The position numbers and the translations under genes are program-made. A stretch of DNA of 40,737 nt from Flammeovirgaceae bacterium UBA2371 (lineage in GTDB: Bacteria; Bacteroidota; Bacteroidia; Cytophagales; Cyclobacteriaceae): NCBI GenBank assembly GCA_002345965.1, contig DDTF01000060.1, positions 37,318 to 78,054 of the forward strand, in the 5' to 3' direction. The notes beneath the pieces are model-generated. The model ran no database searches and was not told the DNA's origin. It saw only the letters and a program-made list of their open reading frames with translations. Of the stretch, positions 18,086-27,600 are shown piece by piece (within the stretch, counting starts at the first letter, position 1; each line of letters opens with the position of its first letter).

Positions 18086-19060
18086 TTATAGCTGATTTCT
18101 CTTTGCCCGTTTAACATAGCTCAGCAGGATTTTAAAAAACTCAACCGGCTGCTCGTCTATGATCTGATGACCACATTGTTCTATCACGTGCATCTCACTG
18201 AATCTTAAACTTTCCTTTTGCAAATAAAAAGTGGATTCCCCCTGGTCGTCTTGTCTGCCATAAATTATCAATGCAGGTATTTTTAATCGCTTAAGTTGAT
18301 GGGTAATGTCAAACCTGGACTCCAAAACGTGTTTGTCGATGATTGGAATGGGCTGAAAATTGAAATTGTAAAAGAGGTCGTCAAAATGGTTCCTCTGTAT
18401 TTTGTTTTTATCAAAATACATCGCTCTGACGTGTATGGCAATGAATGCCTTATAGGCCATTGCCTCTTTGCAATAGGGATCTGCCCTCTTAAGTGAATCC
18501 AGCTCCTTCTCCGTTTTTGTCGAAAATACCTTTAACAGATAATCCATTGAATCCAGCTCCACCTTGGATCGTCTGATCATTTGATTGTCATACAGCACAT
18601 TCCATAGTGTATAGGATGGTGGTGCTGAGGCAATGAGCATAAGGTTAACTGTGGATGCCGGATGGCTCACTGCATAATTCATGGCAAGCAACCCACCCCA
18701 CGATATCCCTAGTAAGCTAATCTTTTTGTCACCACGAGCTTTCCGTAACAGCTCGATGTCTTGCGTATAATTCTCTATGGTGATGGTTTTTTCATTGATG
18801 GGAATGTTTCTGGATCTTCCACTTCCCCTTTGATGAAATAAAACACAAGTATAAAAGGATTGAAGGCTGTCAACAATTTGTTTGTAGGGGTTTAATGGTG
18901 CTTCACCTGGGCCACCGGACAGAATATAAAGCGCGGGCCCATGACCGTATTCTTCGTAGAACAGTTGCAAACCACCATTATAGTAACTTTTGAGAGTTTG
19001 CCCGGAAGAATAGATTACAGTCAGTAACAGAAGCGCTGCACATAAAAGGAAATATTTCAT
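18086..19060 (-). CDS. Exported alpha/beta hydrolase, proline-iminopeptidase-like
   Basis: 324 residues with a signal peptide (MKYFLLCAAL to about S-S-G-Q). Hydrolase landmarks: oxyanion-hole S-G-G-P-G (48-52), H-Q-R-G-S-G-R-S (76-83), nucleophile elbow G-I-S-W-G with S120, acid D271 (Y-G-R-Q-D) and H298 (Q-C-G-H-Q). The G-G-P-G plus Q-R-G-S-G-x-S pattern is that of proline iminopeptidases and related peptidases, so an exported aminopeptidase is the best guess; an esterase remains possible. It is 66 bp upstream of the CHAT gene on the same strand and may share a transcript with it. Confidence 0.85.
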   Translation of the reverse strand: MKYFLLCAALLLLTVIYSSGQTLKSYYNGGLQLFYEEYGHGPALYILSGGPGEAPLNPYKQIVDSLQSFYTCVLFHQRGSGRSRNIPINEKTITIENYTQDIELLRKARGDKKISLLGISWGGLLAMNYAVSHPASTVNLMLIASAPPSYTLWNVLYDNQMIRRSKVELDSMDYLLKVFSTKTEKELDSLKRADPYCKEAMAYKAFIAIHVRAMYFDKNKIQRNHFDDLFYNFNFQPIPIIDKHVLESRFDITHQLKRLKIPALIIYGRQDDQGESTFYLQKESLRFSEMHVIEQCGHQIIDEQPVEFFKILLSYVKRAKRNQL

Positions 19061-19175
19061 GGAGTCACTGTAATTGTACTTCGGTTCTGAATCGGCCTTT
19101 AGTAAAGCTAATCAATTAGAACAATTGAATATATCACTGACCTCAATTATTTGATGGTCCCTAAAGAAGGTGATT

Positions 19176-19523
19176 CTACTTTCTCAAAATCTTATCCATG
19201 GCCTTTCCTCTTGCCAGTTCGTCTATCAGTTTATCCAGATACCGTACCTTTTGCATGAGGGGATCTTCTATGTCTTCTACACGATAGCCACAAATTACAC
19301 CGGTAATTTTTGAAACATTGGGATTCAATTTTGCCTTGGCAAAAAAGGTTTCAAAATCACTTTTCTTATCCAGATGTTGTTGTAGTGATTTGGCGTTGTA
19401 GCCCGTCAGCCAATGAATGATTTCATCCACCTCTGCCTTGGTGCGCCCCTTTTTCTCTGCCTTTTGTATGTACAACGGATATACTCCGGCAAAAATCATT
19501 TTGTATACTCTTGAATTATCCAT
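19176..19523 (-). CDS. DUF2200 family protein
   Basis: 115 residues, matching DUF2200 along its length: R-V-Y-K-M-I-F-A-G-V-Y-P-L-Y near the start, T-K-A-E-V-D-E-I-I-H-W-L-T-G-Y in the middle and I-C-G-Y-R-V-E-D-I-E-D-P-L-M at about 75-90. The family is a small cytoplasmic protein found widely in bacteria and with no known role. It has no leader or membrane segment. It is 41 bp downstream of the pentapeptide-repeat gene on the same strand. Confidence 0.85.
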   Translation of the reverse strand: MDNSRVYKMIFAGVYPLYIQKAEKKGRTKAEVDEIIHWLTGYNAKSLQQHLDKKSDFETFFAKAKLNPNVSKITGVICGYRVEDIEDPLMQKVRYLDKLIDELARGKAMDKILRK

Positions 19524-19564
19524 AGTTATCTGATTAATGAAAGCTATTCGCCAACCTTGCCAGC

Positions 19565-20143
19565 CTATGAATATATAATTTTTATATCATACTTGTCCAG
19601 TAATCCAGCCACTCCTGAAATAGAAAATATGGCTTTCTTTATTCTATTCAATTCAGGGTTAATTGAATAGTTGTAAGCGGTACTAAAATCTGCCTTCTCC
19701 ACAATGCTATTTTCAAAAGTAGCCATGTTCAGGTCACAATTGTCAAACCGGGCATTTGTCAGGTCACATTCTGTAAAATCGACTTCCTGTAATTGAGTGT
19801 TTTTAAATATTGTCTTTGTAATTTTTGTCCTGTAAAAGGAAGAATGATCGAGTGTGCAATTTTCAAAACTAAAGGAAAGTCCAAATTCATTGCAGCTGTT
19901 AAAGTGGAGTCCCAACATCTTGCAATCCTTGAATGCAATGTCATGGAATGCCGTTTTGTTCAATTTGGCCAAACTTAGATTACAGGCATAGAACTCACAG
20001 GCTGTGAATTTGTACCCTGATAAGTCGCAATCGGAAAAATCACAATTTCGAAATTGACAATTCTCATATTCTCCTTTTGAAAGAGGATGATTTTTGAAAT
20101 TTACTTTGTCATATGTTTGCTCTTCAATGTATGTTTCTTCCAT
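19565..20143 (-). CDS. Pentapeptide-repeat protein, Qnr/McbG-like
   Basis: 192 residues made almost wholly of A(D/N)LxF-type five-residue repeats (C-Q-F-R-N-C-D-F-S-D-C-D-L, then T-N-A-R-F-D-N-C-D-L), which fold into a right-handed quadrilateral beta-helix. A non-repeat helix closes it (N-R-I-K-K-A-I-F-S then G-L-L-D-K-Y-D-I), where Qnr proteins have their dimerisation segment. Proteins of this class mimic DNA and protect gyrase or topoisomerase IV. Length and a break near residue 90 (C-N-E-F-G-L-S-F-S-F) are compatible with Qnr, but activity cannot be read from sequence. It is cytoplasmic and Cys-rich within the repeats. Confidence 0.85.
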   Translation of the reverse strand: MEETYIEEQTYDKVNFKNHPLSKGEYENCQFRNCDFSDCDLSGYKFTACEFYACNLSLAKLNKTAFHDIAFKDCKMLGLHFNSCNEFGLSFSFENCTLDHSSFYRTKITKTIFKNTQLQEVDFTECDLTNARFDNCDLNMATFENSIVEKADFSTAYNYSINPELNRIKKAIFSISGVAGLLDKYDIKIIYS

Positions 20144-20250
20144 GTTCCGATTTCGCTTTGGTAGCGATGCAAAATAGAAAAATGGGTTGGATATTTCCAG
20201 TTGTCTACCTTTGAATGATTATTTGGTGGAATCATGAGTAGCGCCAATAC

Positions 20251-21450
20251 TTAGTTATGCTTTGGCTCTGGCAAATCAAAATAGCCGCTCCGGGTTTTAT
20301 CCAGCATTTGAGATACGCGCTGAAAGTTGTCTGAATTGGCTTCCAGGTCAACAAACTTGCCGATGATGTTCCGGTGGCGGTAAATGACCAGCGTATTCTG
20401 CACTTCCGGATTGATCTTGTTCAGGTTCACTTCGCTCTCCGTGTCTGCCATGGAGGGCACAAAGGTTAAAGCTATGTTTTTCAATTTCAAAGTATGGCCC
20501 AATGCTTCCAGTTCCTTTCTCCTTTCATTGGGATCGTAACTGTGTTCGTTGCCGTATACAAAGTAGGCTTTCAGGTATTTGCTTCGCTTGATGCTCTCCT
20601 GCTCGAGAAAAGTCAACCACTTTTTGATGTCGTCCCAATCGGGCTTGTTGCCCACGAAGTAAACGATACCATGATAGCGACCGTACTTGCATACCGGGCA
20701 AGTCCTTGTTCCCTTATCCGGTCCCCAGGCATGAAAGGGAATAAAAGAAGGATTGTCCTCTCCTATTTCCAGACCTGATTGTTCTTTATCATTTTTTGTT
20801 TTCGGGTAATTGGGGACATTTAGTCCCAGCACAATGTTGTGTTCAGCAATCTGCAAGTCGCCATCGATGAGCACCCGCAAGACGCCACTCCCTCCCCTGT
20901 TCTCCATTGCTTTTCTCTGTGCAGTGGTCAGCAGTTTGTCATCGTCAAAAACAAACTCATCGATGTAGTACTCGTTGTTGATGTCAGGTTCTTTGATGGA
21001 GGTGTGAATGTGTGCGGGTATGTTGTCATTGGGATATGGCGATGGTCGAATGGTATAGATAGCGTACCGGCCCTGTGTATCTGTCTTTACCCATCCCCGA
21101 AGGTGGCCATGCCTGCGAGCGGCCGAGGGCATGTTTTCCCTCGGACTGTAATACCCCTTGTTATCAGTTTGCCAATAGTATATAATCACATTAGGTGCCG
21201 GTGTGGTTCCATCTATCTGGTAGACCGTTCCCGTTACAAGCAGTTTTTGTCCCTGCTCTGTCCACCCTGCACTGGTGTCGGTGGCATTGATATGAGCAGG
21301 CATGCCTACAAACATAAGTTCACACCCATCGCAGCCCCCGCCTACCAGTGGTTGGTTTGTGGTAGTGCGCGTAGTGTTGGGTTGGCCCATACAACTGGCC
21401 AAACAGAGGGTAAGTAAAAAGCAAATCCTTGAAGTATAAGGGTTGATCAT
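20251..21450 (-). CDS. Lipoprotein: intradiol dioxygenase domain fused to a thioredoxin-like domain
   Basis: 399 residues. A lipobox (C-L-A-S-C, Cys20) makes it a lipoprotein. Residues about 65-215 are an intradiol ring-cleavage dioxygenase domain with all likely Fe(III) ligands: Tyr100 or Tyr101, Tyr139 (P-S-P-Y-P), His147 and His149 (P-A-H-I-H). Residues about 230-399 look like a thioredoxin-fold domain with a C-P-V-C motif at 251-254 (T-R-T-C-P-V-C-K-Y-G). Free-standing intradiol enzymes open catechol rings; the exported, membrane-linked and Trx-fused form points to a different or redox-controlled job. It is 68 bp downstream of the LytTR gene on the same strand. Confidence 0.82.
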   Translation of the reverse strand: MINPYTSRICFLLTLCLASCMGQPNTTRTTTNQPLVGGGCDGCELMFVGMPAHINATDTSAGWTEQGQKLLVTGTVYQIDGTTPAPNVIIYYWQTDNKGYYSPRENMPSAARRHGHLRGWVKTDTQGRYAIYTIRPSPYPNDNIPAHIHTSIKEPDINNEYYIDEFVFDDDKLLTTAQRKAMENRGGSGVLRVLIDGDLQIAEHNIVLGLNVPNYPKTKNDKEQSGLEIGEDNPSFIPFHAWGPDKGTRTCPVCKYGRYHGIVYFVGNKPDWDDIKKWLTFLEQESIKRSKYLKAYFVYGNEHSYDPNERRKELEALGHTLKLKNIALTFVPSMADTESEVNLNKINPEVQNTLVIYRHRNIIGKFVDLEANSDNFQRVSQMLDKTRSGYFDLPEPKHN

Positions 21451-21518
21451 ATGTTCCGTTTTTGAACAAGAATCAGCCTGAAACCCATGAAATGCAAATA
21501 AAATGCAGTCACATGTGG

Positions 21519-22340
21519 TTAAAGGGTGCTATCCTGAGTACCGTTTCCAAACCTGGCCTTGAACGCGGCCGCATAATTCCTGCTGAGTCGCAGCACCGAA
21601 CCATCTTTCATGGTCAAATCGTAGTCGCCATTGAGCCTGGATTTAAAATGTTGGACACAGGTATGGTTAACGATAGCTGACTTATGTACCCTTACAAATA
21701 GGTTTTCGTCCAGCTGCTGTGCCAGCGATTTCAGGGTTTCGTTGTAGAGGTGTCGCTTGTCCTCCAGGTGGATGTTGACGTAAGGTGTATTGGCAACAAT
21801 ATACAGCACTTTTTGGGTGTCAATACTGATGCGTCTGCCTCCGTCATTTACTACCAGTGTTCTATGCTTGTTCTTCAGTTCAGGAATACTTTCTTCAGTG
21901 GCTATTTTGCTACGGATGCTTTTGTACGATGCTAAAGGCACCGTATAGGCCATTAAAATTGTTATGCTGTAGGTGGTTATTTCATAATCGAAGGTTTGCC
22001 AAAACGCAAAGGTGGTGGGATAAAAAGTCTCGGAGATGCACCACACCATTGCCGGATACAGCATCAGGTGAGTGAAGATAGGCAGCACGATCAACATGGC
22101 GATATGGGTCAGGATTTTAACCTGGTGTGCCACCCTCAACTGTACATACAACAGCGGTAAAAACAACCACCAGAACGAACTGAACATAAAGGACTCGGAG
22201 AAATTGTAAGGGTTTTGATAAAATCTGCTTTCATGATGGTCCAGCAAAATGTTGAGCAGGGCGCAAAGCGAGAATATGATAAGAAATATCAACTTCCAGC
22301 TCTTCATTAAGTGGTAATCGGCAGTCAATTTAAGATTCAT
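21519..22340 (-). CDS. Membrane-anchored LytTR transcription regulator
   Basis: 273 residues with four likely TMs in the first half (about 14-32, 50-68, 73-95, 115-138) and a LytTR DNA-binding domain in the second (about 165-265: V-N-D-G-G-R-R-I-S-I, Y-V-N-I-H-L and F-V-R-V-H-K-S-A-I-V-N). It has no receiver domain, so the membrane part probably senses the signal directly, a frequent layout in Bacteroidetes. A second ATG 33 bases in (22307, MKSWKLIF) could be the true start. It is just upstream of the dioxygenase fusion gene and may control it. Confidence 0.86.
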   Translation of the reverse strand: MNLKLTADYHLMKSWKLIFLIIFSLCALLNILLDHHESRFYQNPYNFSESFMFSSFWWLFLPLLYVQLRVAHQVKILTHIAMLIVLPIFTHLMLYPAMVWCISETFYPTTFAFWQTFDYEITTYSITILMAYTVPLASYKSIRSKIATEESIPELKNKHRTLVVNDGGRRISIDTQKVLYIVANTPYVNIHLEDKRHLYNETLKSLAQQLDENLFVRVHKSAIVNHTCVQHFKSRLNGDYDLTMKDGSVLRLSRNYAAAFKARFGNGTQDSTL

Positions 22341-22399
22341 CTTTGTATTGAAGCATTCATGACCTACAACGGAGTTCTGTCTTTAAAGATAAAGCTTTT

Positions 22400-23146
22400 T
22401 TACCTCAATGAAACCATGAGGAATGAAAAGCCAAAGCCAAGCAGTATGTAGCCAATCAAGCTAAATACGCTTACCATCAGGTATTTGAGGATGGATCCAA
22501 AATTGAATTTATTAAAAAGTGACCCTGTGCTGTATCCGATTAATAAAAAGATGACTAACAGTTGCAACCTATACCCATTGAAATTAAAGAGCGTAACTGC
22601 TATCATCATTACGATGCTCAGAAGCAGATAAATGCCAGTGATGAACAGGCCAACGGAAGTATATTCTGCAAGGTTGTACTGTTTTCTATACAATAACTTC
22701 AGCATGATAGCGATGGAAAATACAAGAAAGAACAGGATGTTGTTGATGTTGTCCACCATAAACCGCGCAGCCTCTTTGCTCTTGCCGATGACCACTGCTC
22801 CCTGTTCATCTACAAAATCGATACGTCCCTCCAGTGGATCATAATCGAGCAGGGCCCTCACAATCAGGTACACCGCAGTGAGCAACACGTAGAATTGTAC
22901 GGGTTGATAATATTTTTTCCGTTTGCCTGCAATGAACTCCCTGAAAAGCGTGCCTGGCTTTAAAAACAGATGGTGCAGGGTAATCAACAATGGTCCTTCA
23001 AAAGAAAATGTGGAGCTAAGGAAATTGCTGAATGTTTCTTTAAAAGTAATTCTGCCAGTGCTGATGCTTTGGCCACATTGTGTGCAGAAGTTGCCTTGCA
23101 CAGGGCTACCGCAGTTGAGACAATAGTTGCTAACGGAAGATGACAT
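22400..23146 (-). CDS. DUF3667 membrane protein with a zinc ribbon
   Basis: 248 residues. It begins with a four-Cys zinc ribbon (C-L-N-C-G ... C-T-Q-C-G-Q at about 9-25), then the conserved F-S-F-E-G-P-L-L-I-T and L-K-P-G-T-L-F-R-E-F-I-A-G-K-R segment and four or five TM helices. These are the marks of DUF3667, a family common in Bacteroidetes with no assigned function. There is no signal peptide; the zinc ribbon is cytoplasmic. It lies 6 bp downstream of the ASCH-like gene, so the two are probably an operon. Confidence 0.85.
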   Translation of the reverse strand: MSSSVSNYCLNCGSPVQGNFCTQCGQSISTGRITFKETFSNFLSSTFSFEGPLLITLHHLFLKPGTLFREFIAGKRKKYYQPVQFYVLLTAVYLIVRALLDYDPLEGRIDFVDEQGAVVIGKSKEAARFMVDNINNILFFLVFSIAIMLKLLYRKQYNLAEYTSVGLFITGIYLLLSIVMMIAVTLFNFNGYRLQLLVIFLLIGYSTGSLFNKFNFGSILKYLMVSVFSLIGYILLGFGFSFLMVSLR

Positions 23147-23152
23147 GCTGGC

Positions 23153-23743
23153 TTAAGTCTTCTTTTTGGTGGCTTTCTTCAGGTATAGTTTTCCCAAGGG
23201 CGAAAGTTCGTATCCGATCTCATGGCTTATGGTCAAACCCAGGTTTTTCAATTTACGAATATTCAATTTTAGCCAAACTTTTTCAAAACCTGTTATTGCA
23301 GCCAGATCCATCGCTCTTAGTTTTGGATTGTTTTTGATGGAGGTCATCACGTCCAGGGTCCAGCTTCCTTTTTTTGAATATTGATCCAGTCGAGACAGTT
23401 TTTCATTCAGTAAATGGTATTCCTCATTGGTAAGACTGTTTTTTTGTCTCAGTTGGATGCGCGGGTCAGCCCCCTGAAAGCTGACTTTGATTTTATAAAT
23501 TTCACCTTCCTCCTTTCTCTGCAGCAACTTCAGCAACTCTTCCCGATCGTCAAATCCCGCCATCATGGCGTCTGTTTTTGTGATCTTATTTTCTTTTACG
23601 ATGACTATGCTTTCTACCTTCACGAGCCCTACTGCTGTGTTCAGCAAACTACCCTTTTTTACCGCAGCTTTCTTCCATCTTCTGAATACCAGCGTGATAG
23701 TACCAGATCGGATGCCTTTGAGGTGAACGAGTTTGAACAGCAT
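23153..23743 (-). CDS. ASCH/PUA-like protein with a winged-helix tail
   Basis: 196 residues from the ATG at 23743; an ATG 33 bases upstream adds residues that do not look conserved. The first 110 residues look like an ASCH/PUA-type RNA-binding beta-barrel: I-R-S-G-T-I-T-L-V-F-R-R-W, then T-A-V-G-L-V-K-V and D-A-M-M-A-G-F-D-D-R-E-E-L. The rest looks like a winged helix (L-R-A-M-D-L-A-A-I-T-G-F ... L-K-N-L-G-L-T) with a basic end (K-K-A-T-K-K-K-T). It is probably cytoplasmic and nucleic-acid binding. The domain names are from pattern memory and need profile support. Confidence 0.65.
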   Translation of the reverse strand: MLFKLVHLKGIRSGTITLVFRRWKKAAVKKGSLLNTAVGLVKVESIVIVKENKITKTDAMMAGFDDREELLKLLQRKEEGEIYKIKVSFQGADPRIQLRQKNSLTNEEYHLLNEKLSRLDQYSKKGSWTLDVMTSIKNNPKLRAMDLAAITGFEKVWLKLNIRKLKNLGLTISHEIGYELSPLGKLYLKKATKKKT

Positions 23744-23956
23744 TGATTTGAACGTTACTAATATTTCTGAAAACACCTATCATGGTATGGTACTTACAGA
23801 TAATGTGAAATTACCTAAAACAGGGTGTAACCACTAATTCCAAGTGAGTATACTTGAGGTTTCACACACCTATATGATTATACTATTCAATCAAAGTTAA
23901 AGGACAAGTAAACTTTTAACCCATTTTGTGATATTTCGATAGTTATTTGAATCGTT

Positions 23957-23964
23957 TAAGTTTG
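23957..23964 (+). promoter_or_regulatory. Bacteroidetes -7 element TAAGTTTG
   Basis: An exact match to TAnnTTTG 24 bp upstream of the barrel protein ATG. No TTG lies at the ideal 19-21 bp spacing; a TTT is found there instead (about 23934). It is probably the housekeeping promoter of the next gene. Confidence 0.4.
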
Positions 23965-23988
23965 GCCAACAAACTCAACTAACACAAT

Positions 23989-24579
23989 ATGAAAAAACTT
24001 TTTTTAGCTACTGTTGCAGCCTTATTCTTTAGCACATCTTTTGCACAATTCAGTCAGGGTTCTTTTGTGATGGGTGGCAGCACCAACTTAGCAGGTTCGT
24101 TTACCACCAGTAAGTCGAAGACCGGGGGAGCCACTACCACCAACGGCAAATCTTCCAGCTTTTTTATTCAGCCACAGGCAGGGTATTTTGTAATTGATAA
24201 TTTGGCAGTAGGAACAGGTTTATCCATTGGTACCTCTTCCTATAAAGCTGATGGTTCTTCTGACAAATCTTCTGTGACCAGTTTTGGAATAACGCCCCTG
24301 GCGAGGTATTACTTCGATAAAATTTATGTTCAGGGTTCGATTGGATTTGGTAGTAGTAAAACAAAAAATACATTTGGAGGTACCACCACAGAAACAACAC
24401 AGAATACAGGGAGCTGGTCCCTGTTGGCAGGATATGCCTTTTTCCTCAGTGACGCCATTGCTTTGGAGCCTCAGTTGGGCTACTCTTCTTTCAGCTATAA
24501 GAGTAAGGGATCTAATACCAAAACGATTAACTCTGGTATTGCCTTTGGCATCGGTCTGTATGCTTACATCAGCAAGTAG
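23989..24579 (+). CDS. Outer-membrane beta-barrel protein
   Basis: 196 residues with a signal peptide (MKKLFLATVA to about S-F-A-Q) and a mature part of alternating amphipathic strands that ends in an aromatic-rich strand (G-L-Y-A-Y-I-S-K). This is the eight-stranded OmpA/OmpW-like barrel layout (PF13505 type). Gly, Ser and Thr are very frequent, and Lys-rich turns such as T-S-K-S-K-T-G-G are seen. It is monocistronic, bounded by its own promoter and a terminator. Role unknown: structural, or a small-solute barrel. Confidence 0.82.
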   Translation: MKKLFLATVAALFFSTSFAQFSQGSFVMGGSTNLAGSFTTSKSKTGGATTTNGKSSSFFIQPQAGYFVIDNLAVGTGLSIGTSSYKADGSSDKSSVTSFGITPLARYYFDKIYVQGSIGFGSSKTKNTFGGTTTETTQNTGSWSLLAGYAFFLSDAIALEPQLGYSSFSYKSKGSNTKTINSGIAFGIGLYAYISK

Positions 24580-24592
24580 GAATCAATAACTC

Positions 24593-24627
24593 AAAAAAAA
24601 AGCAGGTATTGCTACCTGCTTTTTTTT
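24593..24627. terminator. Strong bidirectional intrinsic terminator
   Basis: AGCAGGTA (24601-24608) pairs perfectly with TACCTGCT (24613-24620) around a TTGC loop, flanked by A8 before and T7 after, so it works on either strand. It sits between the convergent barrel and tricorn genes; the tricorn stop is only 3 bp away. Confidence 0.9.
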
Positions 24628-24629
24628 GT

Positions 24630-27600
24630 TTATCGTTTTTCAGGAGCCGGAGGTTTGGGCAACCCCAAAGGTTTGTTTTCCAATTGTCGCATTACTTCCT
24701 GTATGGCCCTTTCCAATTGTGGATCAATGCCATTGGCCAATTGTGCGGGGTCATCGATTACTTCGATGTCAGGATCTACACCATACCCTTCTTTGAACCA
24801 TGTGCCATCGGGATTGTACATACGGAAGGTCGGCACCGTTACCCTGCCACCATCGATAAGTGATGGGGCACCTGATATGCCGATCAAACCTCCCCAGGTG
24901 CGCATACCTATAACAGGACCCAGTCCTGCTTTTTTAAAGTAATCAGGAAAAGCATCTCCACCGCTGCCACTCCAGCCATTGATGAGCATGGCTTTGGCTC
25001 CGAAATTTCCTATAGGTGGCCATTGCCAGGTTTGGCCATCGCGTACTTTCCAATACGCAAGCGGCTTACGGTTCAGCAGCTCAATGAAACGATCAGGTAT
25101 TTGTCCACCGTTATTGAAACGTTCGTCCACAATCATTCCTGGTTTGTTGTGCTGTGCATAGAACATGCGCACCAATTCATATTGTCCATCGTTTACTCCG
25201 GTGCTAGGCACATATACGTAGCCCACTTTGCCATTAGTGGCCTGCTCTACGCGCTTGCGGTTATTTTCAATCCACTCCAGGTTGCGCAACCGTGTTTCAG
25301 TTTTGAGGGGCTCCACCAATACTTTCCAAGCACCTGTGATGCTGGGTGTGTTGTTGATCGTCAACTCAATGCTTCCATTGGTAAGGCCCTCGAAAGATGC
25401 CCATGGGTCTTTCCTGGTGTCGATTGTAACGTTGTTGACCGCCAGGATATAATCTCCTTCTTTGATTTTCAAACCCGGGGCATCCAAAGCCGAACGTACT
25501 TCGTTGTCCCATGGAGCTCCTCGAACGATGCGTTTCACATAATACGCATTGTTCTTTAGCCCCCAATCGATACCGAGGTACCCCACTCCTTTTTGAGGTT
25601 CATCAGGCAGGTCGCCACCACCGCGGTAGGTATGCGAGGCACTGATCTCTCCAATCAATTCACCAATTATGTAATTGACATCATGCCTGGTGATGGCATC
25701 ATCGAGCAACGCACCATAGCGAGTGCGCATGGCGGCCCAATCCACACCATGCATGTTGGGATCGTAGAAGAAGTCCCTTTCGAAACGCCACGCATCATTA
25801 TAAATCTGTTTCCACTCTTCGCGGGGCACTACAGTCATCTCCATGTTTTTGACAGGCATGGTTTTATCCATCTTCTGATCAGCAGCAATTTCTACAATAG
25901 CAAATGTGCCTTTGGATGCAATCATTATCTTTTTGCCATCAGCAGAAATCTCGAAGCCATCTGCATTTTTTACAATCGTTTTTTCCTCTCTTTTCTCAAG
26001 GTCGAAATAGACGATGGGCCTTTCCTTGGCATTGGAACCTGCATTGGGCGCCCTATGATAAACTACTTTGCCGGATACTGCTTTCAATTGACGAAACTGA
26101 CCAGCATCAATTGGTAATATCACCAGGCGTTGTTCGAAGTTATCGAAGGTGATGTTGACAGGCTTGGGTTCATTCGATTCCTCTTTATCTTTTTCTGCTT
26201 CTTTTTTCTTACCCTTTTTTTGTTCCTCTTTTTTCGCTTCGTCTTTTTTCTCCTCTCCGTTAATAGCAGTCACATCGTTTTTAGGTGCCATAGGTGAAGC
26301 CGTCTCATTTGTGAGTGGTACGGCTGCCACCTGTGTGGAGTTGGCGTACACAAACGAATTGTCAAAATCGCTATATATCGGGGAATATTCTCTGTTGGTG
26401 AGCAGGTAGAGGTATTTTCCATCCGGATCAAATGCCGGGTTAGCGTCATTGTAGAAGCCAGCCGTTACCTGCCTGGTTTTTTGCTCCTTTACATCATAGA
26501 TGGCAATGGCACTGCCACTGTTTTCCTGATCCTTGGCGTAAGCCATGTAGCGACTGTCGGCAGACCACGATACGGAGAAATTACGTAGGCCCCCTTCGAA
26601 TTGCGTGAGTTGCTTGTCCACCTTTAAAGTTCTGTTATTCTGCATGTCAAAGATGAATACCTCCATGGCTTTATCGATGAAGGCCAGCAGATTGCTGTTG
26701 GGCGACCAATACAATTGGTAACGAAAACCTGCTCCGTAATTGGTCAGTTTTCTTTCTGTGTTGTTGTTTTGCAAATCACGTACGGTGAGCTCATATTCAC
26801 CGGAGCGGTCGCTCCAGTAGGCGATGTATCGGCCATTGGGTGACCAGGCCGGACTGCGCTCTGCTACTCCGGATGTCTGAGTGAGGTTAAAGACAGGTCC
26901 ATTTTCTGCCGGTACGGAGAATACCTCTCCGCGTGCTTCGAACACACCTCTTTTGCCGTCCGAAGAGATGCCAAAGTTTTCCAGGTATTTATCCACCTTT
27001 TCAGTCCTGGGCAACAAGGTAGCCTCGTCTGTGACCACCGCCACTTTTACTTCTTCGTACTTTTCTGTGGAGAGGTTGAGCAAATACAACTTACCGCTGG
27101 CTTCAAAAATAATTTCTTTAGGACCGATAGAAGGAAAGTGCACATCAAAGTCACTGAAATCAGTCAGCTGCTTTAGCTGTTTGGTAGCCAACTCATAACT
27201 CCAGATATTAAATCGCATATTGGCCCCTCTGTCGGATAAAAAATAAACTTTACCGTTTTGCCACATAGGGAATTCATCATTAGCGATGTCTTTGATGATG
27301 TGCTCTGCCGTTTTGTTTTCAAGATTGAAAATCCATATGTCTGCGGCTGTACCCCCTCTGTACCGTTTCCATGTGCGGTACGCCCTGGACGTAGGTGTGT
27401 AGGCCAACTGTTTGGCATCGGCTGACAGCGATGCAAACTGACCATAGGGAACAGGTAATTTTTCAGGAAGTCCTCCAGTAACAGCAACCTTATAAAATTG
27501 ATCGAATCGTTGCTTACCACTTTCACGGGAAGATGTAAACAAGAGGCTTTTTCCATCCGGGTACCAGTCCATGAGGTGGTCGTCCATACCATGATGGGTA

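Noticed and set aside
15320..20143. A defence island built on the CHAT protease and pentapeptide-repeat genes
   Set aside because: The CHAT protein is exported and no nuclease, gasdermin, reverse transcriptase or other defence gene is near.
20839..21417. A 192-codon plus-strand open frame
   Set aside because: Antisense to the dioxygenase fusion with its intact metal ligands.
25023..25559. A 178-codon plus-strand open frame
   Set aside because: Antisense to the tricorn protease domain.
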